Assembly: GCA_964429385.1 (NCBI GenBank)
Contig: CAYSBR010000014.1
Location: forward strand, 1 to 64,000
DNA from: UBA2377 sp964429385
GTDB lineage: Bacteria > Verrucomicrobiota > Verrucomicrobiia > Opitutales > Opitutaceae
Reading direction: 5' to 3'
DNA length: 64,000 bases
Position 1 is the first letter of the stretch; every line of letters starts with the position of its first letter. Below the pieces are notes generated by a model that was not told where the DNA came from, did no database searches, and saw only the letters and a program-made list of their open reading frames with translations. Shown here piece after piece: positions 35,231 through 42,170 of the stretch. Both the position numbers and the translations under genes were made by a program.

Positions 35231-35614
35231 ATGCCCCAATCCGGTTCATCCGCCGCCAGCCAGCCCGCCGCCTCTGCGGGGGCAGGAGAAAAAATCCAGC
35301 ATCTGTCCGAGTCCGCCCGCGAGGCCTATCGTGCCTTTCAAGCCGGGGACACCGCCCGGCTCGATGTCTTGATTGATGCGATCCTGGCTGACTTCAACCC
35401 GCGGCAGAGTGCGGCCACGCTGGCGCAGGCGCCGGGCGACAGCCGGCTGATTGAGGACCTCGGGTTTGATTCACTGGCCATTACGGAGGTCGTTTTTTTT
35501 ACCGAGGACCTGTTCAAGATCAGCATCAGCAACGAGGAGTTGCTGCAGGTCCTGACCCTGGGCGAGCTGCGGGCCTTTGTCCGCCGCAAGATTGCGGCGC
35601 AAGCCGACCGCTGA
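35231..35614 (+). CDS. Acyl carrier protein with N-terminal extension
   Basis: A 127-residue carrier protein. A ~25-residue Ser/Ala-rich N-terminus precedes a four-helix ACP domain with the phosphopantetheine attachment Ser in IEDLGFDSLAITEVVFF (about residue 80). The closing helix is LTLGELRAFVRRKI. It would carry the growing polyene chain. It lies 15 bp before the ketosynthase gene. It is longer than a housekeeping AcpP (about 78 residues), consistent with a dedicated secondary-metabolism ACP. Confidence 0.88.
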   Translation: MPQSGSSAASQPAASAGAGEKIQHLSESAREAYRAFQAGDTARLDVLIDAILADFNPRQSAATLAQAPGDSRLIEDLGFDSLAITEVVFFTEDLFKISISNEELLQVLTLGELRAFVRRKIAAQADR

Positions 35615-35629
35615 GCCGCCTCCGTCCGC

Positions 35630-36895
35630 ATGGCGATTCTGCCCGTAATCACCGGCCTGGGTTTCATCACCAGCATCGGCAACGATCGGGCCGACGTGCT
35701 CCGGAGCCTGCGCGAGCTGCGCCACGGATTCGAGCCGATCACTTTTTTCGACAACCCCAATGTGCCGGTCAAAGTCGCGGGCACGATCAAGGAGTTTGCC
35801 TTTCCCTCGCCGAACTGGCGCGACTGGCGCTGGCCCGCCCGGTTTGAGGTGGGGCGCGACGTGGTGCGCGGGCTCGCGCCGCACGGTGTCTATGCGCTGT
35901 GCGCCGTGCAGCAGGCCCTCGCCGATGCGGGCCTCACGCCGGCCGCGCTCGCGGGCGGCGACACCGGCCTGTTCTGCGCCTCGGCCGGCTCGCCTTTCCT
36001 GTTGGGGCATTACCTGGAGCAGCTGAATACTTCGCGGGGCGAGCGCGGCAACCCGATGGGGATCGTCTCTTCCATCGCCGGCACGCTGAATTTCAACCTG
36101 GCCGCGCACTACAAAATATCCGGCTCGGTGTGCGGCTTTGTCTCCGCCTGCGCTTCATCCAGCCATGCGCTGGCCTATGCGATGGACGAGATCCGGCTCG
36201 GTCGCCAGCGCCGGATGGTCGTGGTCGGGGCGGAGGACATGACGACGGAGAGCATCCTGCCCTTTGCGAGCCTTCGCGCGCTTTCCGTCAACCCCGATCC
36301 CACCACGGCTTCGCGGCCCTTCGATGCGCGGCGCGACGGTTTTGTCGGCACCGGCGGCGCGGTGGCGCTCATCGTCGAAGCGGCGGATCTGGCGCGGGAG
36401 CGGGGCGTGCCGGTGTATGCGGAGCTCGTGGGCTGGGGGCAGGCGGGAGACGGCCACAGCGTGGCCATCGCGCATCCGGAAGGGGCGGGCCTGCGCGCCG
36501 CGATGCGCCGCGCCCTCGCCGATGCGGGCGTGCCGCCCGCCGCCATTGATTATGTGAACGCCCACGCGACTTCGACTCCCGCCGGGGATCGTTCAGAGGC
36601 GCTGGCGTTGCACGCCGTGTTCACCGAGTCCGGCGCGAAGCCGCGGGTCAGCAGCACCAAGGCGCTGACCGGGCACGGTCTTTCACTGGCGGGCGCGATG
36701 GAGGCCGCATTCTGCGCCCTGGCGATCCGCGAAGGCTTTATCCCCGGGGCCGCGCACCTGACGGAGCCCGATCCTGTCTGCGCCGGCCTCGACCTGCCGC
36801 GGGCGTCGGTTGACGCTCTGCTTGGTCTCGTCCTTAACAACAGCAGCGGTTTCGGTGGCAGTAATGTCTGCCACGTCCTGCGCCGGCCGGTTTGA
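35630..36895 (+). CDS. Beta-ketoacyl-ACP synthase (FabF-type) of the aryl-polyene-type cluster
   Basis: A 421-residue ketosynthase that would elongate the chain with malonyl units. The catalytic triad is intact: Cys in GFVSACASSSHALAYA, His in YVNAHATSTPAGDRSEA, and Lys/His in SSTKALTGHGLSLAGAMEA. The C-terminus LVLNNSSGFGGSNVCHVLRR carries the GFGGxN motif. The start ATG (35630) gives MAILPVITGLGFITSIGN, standard for KAS II. It is co-directional with the ACP genes on each side. Specificity is inferred from context. Confidence 0.93.
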   Translation: MAILPVITGLGFITSIGNDRADVLRSLRELRHGFEPITFFDNPNVPVKVAGTIKEFAFPSPNWRDWRWPARFEVGRDVVRGLAPHGVYALCAVQQALADAGLTPAALAGGDTGLFCASAGSPFLLGHYLEQLNTSRGERGNPMGIVSSIAGTLNFNLAAHYKISGSVCGFVSACASSSHALAYAMDEIRLGRQRRMVVVGAEDMTTESILPFASLRALSVNPDPTTASRPFDARRDGFVGTGGAVALIVEAADLARERGVPVYAELVGWGQAGDGHSVAIAHPEGAGLRAAMRRALADAGVPPAAIDYVNAHATSTPAGDRSEALALHAVFTESGAKPRVSSTKALTGHGLSLAGAMEAAFCALAIREGFIPGAAHLTEPDPVCAGLDLPRASVDALLGLVLNNSSGFGGSNVCHVLRRPV

Positions 36896-36935
36896 AGGCC
36901 GATGGTTGCGATAGCCGCAATTTAATCCTTTTCGC

Positions 36936-37202
36936 ATGTCCGATCCACTCACGCTTCGTCTCAAGACCCTGATCATTGCCACGCTCAAGCTCGAGGGTGT
37001 CAGCCCGGAGGAGATTCCGGATGACGAGCCGTTGATCGGGTCGCCGCAGTTCGGGTTCGATTCGATTGATGCGCTGGAGATCGTCATGGCTCTGGAAAAG
37101 GAGTTTGGCGTGAAGATCGGCAGCAGCGAGGAATCGCGCGCGGCGCTCGCCAGCGTGAGTGCGCTCGCGGCTTACGTGCGCCAACACCAGCCGAAGGCGT
37201 GA
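36936..37202 (+). CDS. Acyl carrier protein (second in cluster)
   Basis: An 88-residue ACP with the phosphopantetheine Ser in FGFDSIDALEIVMALEKEFG (about residue 48) and the usual four-helix pattern. Length and spacing match standalone ACPs. It follows the FabF-type gene by 40 bp. A strong terminator-like hairpin lies 30 bp downstream, before the next ketosynthase gene. Two ACPs are a usual feature of aryl polyene clusters. Confidence 0.92.
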   Translation: MSDPLTLRLKTLIIATLKLEGVSPEEIPDDEPLIGSPQFGFDSIDALEIVMALEKEFGVKIGSSEESRAALASVSALAAYVRQHQPKA

Positions 37203-37232
37203 GCCGACGGCTTGGGCGGGGAGCTGAACGGT

Positions 37233-37265
37233 CGCACGGCGTCCTTGCGCCGTGCGCTTTTTTTT
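37233..37265 (+). terminator. Strong terminator-like hairpin inside the polyene cluster
   Basis: CGCACGGCG (37233-37241) pairs with CGCCGTGCG (37248-37256) around a 6-nt loop, directly followed by CTTTTTTTTT. It sits between the second ACP gene and the next ketosynthase gene, 20 bp before that gene's start. It could split the cluster into two transcription units or attenuate the downstream genes. Confidence 0.8.
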
Positions 37266-37284
37266 GCGGCGATCAGTGCGCCAG

Positions 37285-38394
37285 ATGAGTGCGAAAGCCG
37301 ACCAGATTCCCGCCGGGATTGAAGCCTGCGAATGCCTGACGCCATTCGGCGGGGCGGAGGCCACGTGCGCGGCGTTGCTGGCCGGGCGGCGGGCGTTGGC
37401 GCGGTCGCCCGTGTTGGGGGCGGCGGGCGGGGACGAGGTGCCGCTGGCGCTGCTCGGGCCGATGGATGAGACGCTGCCGCCGCGCTGGCTCGCTCCTTTG
37501 CGGGGACTGGGGGCGAAAATTCCGGAGGGTGATTGGGGCTCGGCGCGCGAGCCGGTGGTGGTCACCAGCAGCAATTTCGGGGTGGGCAGCCTGTATGCGT
37601 TCACGCGCGACCGGGAGGCGCGGCATGTCGCGCACGGCACGCCGTGGGCGAGCGTGGAACTGCTGCGGCGGGAATTCGGCTGGGGCGCGCAGGTGCTGGT
37701 GTTTTCGCATGCGTGTGTCACGGCCCACCTCGGTCTGGCGCAGGCGGCGCGGCTGTTGCGGGCCGGTGTGGCGGATCGCGTGTTGGTGGTTTCCTTCGAC
37801 TTTCTGAGCCCGTTTGTGACGGGCGGGTTTCACAGCCTGAAGATTCTCAACGGGACAATGCCGGCACCCTACGCGGCGCGCGAAGCCGGGGCTATCGGGC
37901 TGGGGGATGGGGCGGCGTTTGCCGTCCTGGCGCGCGAGGCCGGGCCTTTCCGCCTGGCGGCGCACGCCCTGCACAACGAGATGTATCACTTCACGGGGAA
38001 CCAGCCGGAGGGCGCGGGGTTTGACGCCTGCGCCGCGGCGATGGCGGCGGTGACGCAGGGTCGTCGTGTGTGGGTGAAGGGACACGGGACGGGAACGCTG
38101 GAGGCGGGCCGGCTTGAAGCGGAGGCTGTGATGCGCCATTTCCCCGGGGCGCCGCTGGTTTCGTGGAAGGGCAGCCTGGGGCACACGCTGGGCAGCTGCG
38201 GTCTCGTCGAACTGGCGGTGGCACTGGCCGCGCTGCGGGCCGGTCGCATTCCGGGCACGGTCGGCGGCGAGGCGCCGAGCTTCGGCGAAACCGTGGCGCT
38301 GGCTCCGCTGGCGGCGGCGGATTACGAGGGCGCGGTGCTTTCCAGCAATGCCTTTGGCGGCGCCCATGCCGCGATGTTTCTCACTCATGACTGA
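37285..38394 (+). CDS. Second, divergent beta-ketoacyl synthase of the aryl-polyene-type cluster
   Basis: A 369-residue ketosynthase homologue. The catalytic residues appear intact: Cys in VLVFSHACVTAHLGLAQAA, His in VKGHGTGTLEAGRLEAEA, and Lys/His in SWKGSLGHTLGSCGLVELAV. The C-terminus LSSNAFGGAHAAMFLT keeps an FGG turn. The protein is shorter than FabF and distant from the first ketosynthase. The ATG at 37285 lies beyond the terminator hairpin; an upstream ATG at 37252 lies inside it and is rejected. It overlaps the chain-length-factor-like gene by 5 bp. Confidence 0.88.
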   Translation: MSAKADQIPAGIEACECLTPFGGAEATCAALLAGRRALARSPVLGAAGGDEVPLALLGPMDETLPPRWLAPLRGLGAKIPEGDWGSAREPVVVTSSNFGVGSLYAFTRDREARHVAHGTPWASVELLRREFGWGAQVLVFSHACVTAHLGLAQAARLLRAGVADRVLVVSFDFLSPFVTGGFHSLKILNGTMPAPYAAREAGAIGLGDGAAFAVLAREAGPFRLAAHALHNEMYHFTGNQPEGAGFDACAAAMAAVTQGRRVWVKGHGTGTLEAGRLEAEAVMRHFPGAPLVSWKGSLGHTLGSCGLVELAVALAALRAGRIPGTVGGEAPSFGETVALAPLAAADYEGAVLSSNAFGGAHAAMFLTHD

Positions 38395-39043
38395 GCGTTT
38401 CATTCACCATCTGCGGGTTGAAATCCCGGCGCCGGCAGAGACGGCCACGGAGGCGCGTGTCCGGCTGGCGGACCGGTTTCCGCGCACGGCGTTGCGGCGG
38501 ATGACGCATCTCGGGCTGCTGGTCGGCGCGGCGATCGAGGGGCTGCCGCTGGCGGAGGAGGATGCGCTGGTCTATGCGACGACGTTTGCGGAGACGCGGG
38601 CGCTGGAGGATTACCTCGCCAGTTTTCCGACGGCGAGTCCGCTGCTGTTCCAGACCTCAATTCATCCGGGAGGAATCCAGCAGGTGCTGATCGGGCGGCG
38701 GCAGGCCATCGCGCGGCTCTGGCCGCTGGCGGGGCGGGCGCGGCTGGTGGAACAGGCGTTGCTGACGGCGCTGCTGGAGCCGGCGGCGCGGGTGGCGGTG
38801 GTCGGTGGCGAGGAGCGCGGCACCTGGATGCTCGATCACGACATGGCGGCGCCGCGGCCTTTTGCTTTCGGCTTTCTCCTCACGCAAGAGGCGGAGGGGG
38901 CGCTCGGGCGAGTGACGCGGACACCGGGCGGCGCGGCGGAGCAACCTTGTCCGGAACTGGAAGCGTTGGCCGGTGCCTTGCAGGCGCGCAGTCCGTTGCG
39001 GTGGTCGGGCGGCGGAGCGGAGTGGACCGTGGCGTGGGCATGA
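38390..39043 (+). CDS. Beta-ketoacyl synthase-like / chain-length-factor-like protein (Ketoacyl-synt_2 type)
   Basis: A 217-residue protein resembling the short ketoacyl-synthase N-terminal-like proteins of aryl polyene clusters. The thiolase-fold pattern is visible: LRRMTHLGLLVGAAIEGLPL, LVYATTFAETRALEDYLASF, PLLFQTSIHPGGIQQVLIG. The position of the active-site Cys is not a Cys, so it should be non-condensing. It overlaps the preceding ketosynthase by 5 bp (ATGACTGA) and the next gene by 4 bp, so a complex with the ketosynthase is likely. Assignment rests on pattern recognition, not an alignment. Confidence 0.7.
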   Translation, partial: TERFIHHLRVEIPAPAETATEARVRLADRFPRTALRRMTHLGLLVGAAIEGLPLAEEDALVYATTFAETRALEDYLASFPTASPLLFQTSIHPGGIQQVLIGRRQAIARLWPLAGRARLVEQALLTALLEPAARVAVVGGEERGTWMLDHDMAAPRPFAFGFLLTQEAEGALGRVTRTPGGAAEQPCPELEALAGALQARSPLRWSGGGAEWTVAWA

Positions 39044-39960
39044 AGCCGGCGGAGACAACGTCGCGAAATCCGGGGCCGAGCTGGGGCTATGGGTTCATGC
39101 TCTGGGCGGAACGCTGGTGGCCGCGCTGGATTTTTCGACCGGCGTTGATGGCGGGTGCGTGGGTCGGGCTCGCCGGCATGCCGGCGCAACGGGCGCATTC
39201 GCGCGCCTATCTCACGACGGTGCTGGGGCGGCCTCCGCGTCTGGTCGAGGTGTGGCGGCAATTCTTCGCCTTCACCGAATTTCTGGTGCGCAAGCTGCGG
39301 GCGGGCGAGGGGGCGGAAGTCTCCTGCCGGCTTGAGCCGGCGAATGCGGCGGAGTTCGAGGCGCTGGTGCGATCACCGACGCCCGCCTTGTTCGGCACGT
39401 TTCACTTCGGCTGTTCGGACCTGCTCGGTTATCTGCTGGGAGAGCGGGGGCGGAAGGTGTCGATCATTCGCCTGCGCGTGGGCAACTCGGGCGACACGCA
39501 GCGACTGGGCCGGAGGTTTGCGGAGAAAGTGTCGTTTTTGTGGGTCAACGATCCTTCGACCTTGCTCTTCGATCTGAAGCAGGCCCTGGAGGCCGGCGAG
39601 TCGCTGGCGATGAAGTGCGACCGGCTGGAATTCAGCGCGAAGGCGGAACCGTTCCATTTCCTCGGCGCCGAGCGGCGGTTTCCTTTTACGATCTACCATC
39701 TGGCGGGGCTGTTTCAGCGGCCGGTGGTGTTCTGCATCGCGTGGCCGGGCACGAGTCCGGAGGAGATTCGCGTGCTGTCGTCGCCGGTGTTCACGCCCGT
39801 CGCGGAGGCCGGACGCGAGGCGAACCTGCGGGAGGCGCGCAGGCACTTCCAGGGGGTGCTGGCCCAGTTGGAAACCCTGGTGCGGCAGCATCCCGAACTT
39901 TGGTTCAATTTCCTGCCGCTGAATCCGGTGGTGAGCGGGGACGGGAGGCGGGCGCAATGA
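39040..39960 (+). CDS. LpxL/HtrB-like lysophospholipid acyltransferase family protein
   Basis: A 306-residue membrane-associated acyltransferase from the ATG at 39040, which overlaps the previous stop by 4 bp. The acyltransferase HX4D motif is in LFGTFHFGCSDLLGYLL. A segment FLWVNDPSTLLFDLKQALEA and the region SLAMKCDRLEFSAKAEPF follow, and PFTIYHLAGLFQRPVVFCIA resembles the LpxL C-terminal half. In polyene clusters such proteins are thought to attach the aryl polyene acyl chain to a lipid or glycan carrier. It is cytoplasmic-membrane associated. The fatty or polyene donor cannot be told from sequence. Confidence 0.85.
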   Translation: MKPAETTSRNPGPSWGYGFMLWAERWWPRWIFRPALMAGAWVGLAGMPAQRAHSRAYLTTVLGRPPRLVEVWRQFFAFTEFLVRKLRAGEGAEVSCRLEPANAAEFEALVRSPTPALFGTFHFGCSDLLGYLLGERGRKVSIIRLRVGNSGDTQRLGRRFAEKVSFLWVNDPSTLLFDLKQALEAGESLAMKCDRLEFSAKAEPFHFLGAERRFPFTIYHLAGLFQRPVVFCIAWPGTSPEEIRVLSSPVFTPVAEAGREANLREARRHFQGVLAQLETLVRQHPELWFNFLPLNPVVSGDGRRAQ

Positions 39961-40700
39961 GGTTTCTCCGGTCGGTTTACACACCGGTGGGCTATTACCT
40001 GACGCTGATGCTCTTCGGGGCGTTCGGCCTGGGGCTGAGCCTGTTTTGTCTGCTGACGGGCTGGGCGCTGCGCGGAGAAAAGGGCGAACGCTTTGTGCAG
40101 CGGCTGATCCACCGGCACTTCAGGCTGTTTCTCTGGTGGACGGATGTGGCGGGGCTGTTTCACGTGCGTTATCACGGGTTTGAGGGGTTGTCCGGGGGAA
40201 GCCAGATCGTGGTGGCGAATCATCCCGGGTTGACGGACATCACTTACCTGCTGGCCCGCTTGAGCGAGGCGGTGTGCATTTTCAAACCGGCCATCCGGCG
40301 CAATCCCGTGATGGGCGCGGCGGCCCGGGCGGCGGGCTACCTGTCGGCGGACGGCGGTCCCGACATGGTGCGCGCGGCGGCCGACAAGGTCGCGGCGGGC
40401 AATACGCTCGTGCTGTTCCCCGAAGGGACGCGCACCCCGCAGGGCGAGAGTCTCGGCCCGTGGCGGCCGGGATTTGTGCTGATGGCTCGCCGCGCGGGTG
40501 CGCCGATCCAACTGGTGCGGATCACCTGTGACAGCAATGCGCTCACAAAAGGGCTGGCCTGGTGGAAGAATCCCCAGCTGCCCGGTCATGTGGAGGTGAC
40601 GCTGGGGCCGCGCATCGTCGTGCCGCCGGAAGCGGACACGGCGGAGTTCGCGGCGCAGGTGGAGCGCTGGTTTCGGGAAGGTGTGGCGCCGCTTGCCTGA
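39957..40700 (+). CDS. PlsC-like 1-acyl-glycerol-phosphate acyltransferase family protein
   Basis: A 247-residue acyltransferase from the ATG at 39957 (4-bp overlap with the LpxL-like gene). An N-terminal TM region (YYLTLMLFGAFGLGLSLFCL) precedes the PlsC motifs: NHPGLTDI (HX4D), FKPAIRRNPVMGAAARAAGY, VLFPEGTRTPQGES and APIQLVRI. Together with the preceding gene it gives two acyltransferases, as in known aryl polyene clusters where acylation anchors the pigment in the outer membrane. Substrate not assignable from sequence. Confidence 0.9.
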   Translation: MRFLRSVYTPVGYYLTLMLFGAFGLGLSLFCLLTGWALRGEKGERFVQRLIHRHFRLFLWWTDVAGLFHVRYHGFEGLSGGSQIVVANHPGLTDITYLLARLSEAVCIFKPAIRRNPVMGAAARAAGYLSADGGPDMVRAAADKVAAGNTLVLFPEGTRTPQGESLGPWRPGFVLMARRAGAPIQLVRITCDSNALTKGLAWWKNPQLPGHVEVTLGPRIVVPPEADTAEFAAQVERWFREGVAPLA

Positions 40701-40732
40701 GCTGGCAAAAGGCGTTTCGCTGGAGGAGTCCC

Positions 40733-42157
40733 ATGACGGTTTCGCCGACGCATCTGGTCATCCTGCCCACCTATAACACCGGCCCGCGACTGCGGGAGGT
40801 GGTGGCCGAGGTGTTGCGCCACTGGCAACCGGTGCTCGTGGTGGTGGACGGCAGCACGGATGGCAGTGAGCGCGAACTGGAAGCGCTGGCGCAGACAGAG
40901 CCGGCGCTCACGGTGCTGACGCTCCTGGTGAACGCGGGCAAAGGGGCCGCCGTGCTGGCGGGGGCGGCGGCGGCGCGGGCGCGCGGTTTCACGCATGGGC
41001 TGGTGATGGACGCCGACGGCCAGCACCCGGCGGCCAGCATCGCGGAGTTCATGGCGGCTTCGCAGCGGCAGCCCGAGGCGATGGTGCTCGGTCGCCCGGT
41101 GTTTCCGGCGAATATCCCGGTCGAGCGGCTGCACGGGCGAAAGCTCAGCGTGGGGCTGGTGCATTTCGAACTGGGCGGGCGCGGGATTGATGATCCGCTG
41201 TTCGGCTTCCGGGTGTATCCGCTGACGCCGCTGTTGGAGATTCTGGGGCCGCGCCGGGGCGGGCGCCGTTACGATTTCGACACGGAGTCGGCGGTGCGGA
41301 TGGGTTGGGCGGGCGTGCCGCCGTTGAATCTCTCCGCGCCCGTGCGCTATTTTTCGCGCGCCGAGGGCGGCGTATCGCACTTCCATTACGTGCGGGACAA
41401 TCTCACCCTGATCTGGATGCATACCCGACTCATCACCGAACTGTTGTTCCTGCGCTGGCCGGCATTGCTCCGGCATCGCCGCCGCTGGCGGGCCGCGGGC
41501 CATCTGGTGCCGCTGGTGATGTTGGGCGGCCTGCTGGCCCTGGCCGGCGGGACAACCGCCGCCGCGGCGGAAGCGACGCCGCTCGTCAGCGCGGAGCACC
41601 GGCTGGACGCGGGGGCGCCGGAGTGGCAGGACTTGGTCGAGGCCTTTGCGCGCAAGCCAGACACGGTCGCCGCGTTTACGGAGCGGCGTTATTTTCCCAT
41701 CCGCAAGGAGCCCGTGGTACTCACGGGCAAGGCGCGTGTGGTGGCCGGTCGCGGGCTCAGCCTGGAGTATCTGGAGCCGGAGCAACACCTGGTGATCATT
41801 GATGGAGAGGGGCTGTTGCTGCGGGGGGCGAACGGAGTGCGCACGCCGCCGGCGGATCCCCGGGCCCGGGCGGTCAATGATGCGCTGCTGCATATCCTGA
41901 AGCTCGATTTCGATGCGCTGGCGCGGAGCTTTGCACTGTATGGCCGGCGGGTCGGGGAGGTCTGGCAGCTTGCGCTGGTGCCGCAGACCGCGGATCTGAG
42001 CCGGGCGATCGGACAGCTGACGGTGGAAGGTGCGATGGATGTGGTGCGAAGGATCGAGATTCGCCGCAGCCGCCGGCAATCGGTCGAAATCGAGTTGGCC
42101 ACGCCGATGCCGGCGGAGGATTTTACGGCGGAGGAGCTGGCGCGGTATTTCCGCTGA
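40733..42157 (+). CDS. Glycosyltransferase family 2 fused to a LolA-like periplasmic carrier domain
   Basis: A 474-residue fusion. The ATG at 40733 has a good ribosome site (GGAGG); upstream in-frame residues are shadow sequence. Residues 1-250 are a GT2 catalytic domain: VILPTYNTGPRLREVV, VLVVVDGSTDGSERELE, NAGKGAAVLAGAAAARARGF and LVMDADGQHPA (DxD-type). A hydrophobic segment at about 258-280 (HLVPLVMLGGLLALAGGTTA) could anchor the protein and pass the chain to the periplasm. Residues 290-474 resemble the LolA/outer-membrane carrier family (FTERRYFPIRKEPVVLTGKA, ATPMPAEDFTAEELARYFR). In other aryl polyene clusters GT2 and LolA are separate genes. An internal ATG at 41519 opposite the hydrophobic segment could alternatively start a free LolA. 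Confidence 0.82.
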   Translation: MTVSPTHLVILPTYNTGPRLREVVAEVLRHWQPVLVVVDGSTDGSERELEALAQTEPALTVLTLLVNAGKGAAVLAGAAAARARGFTHGLVMDADGQHPAASIAEFMAASQRQPEAMVLGRPVFPANIPVERLHGRKLSVGLVHFELGGRGIDDPLFGFRVYPLTPLLEILGPRRGGRRYDFDTESAVRMGWAGVPPLNLSAPVRYFSRAEGGVSHFHYVRDNLTLIWMHTRLITELLFLRWPALLRHRRRWRAAGHLVPLVMLGGLLALAGGTTAAAAEATPLVSAEHRLDAGAPEWQDLVEAFARKPDTVAAFTERRYFPIRKEPVVLTGKARVVAGRGLSLEYLEPEQHLVIIDGEGLLLRGANGVRTPPADPRARAVNDALLHILKLDFDALARSFALYGRRVGEVWQLALVPQTADLSRAIGQLTVEGAMDVVRRIEIRRSRRQSVEIELATPMPAEDFTAEELARYFR

Positions 42158-42170
42158 TCTCTGCGCAATC

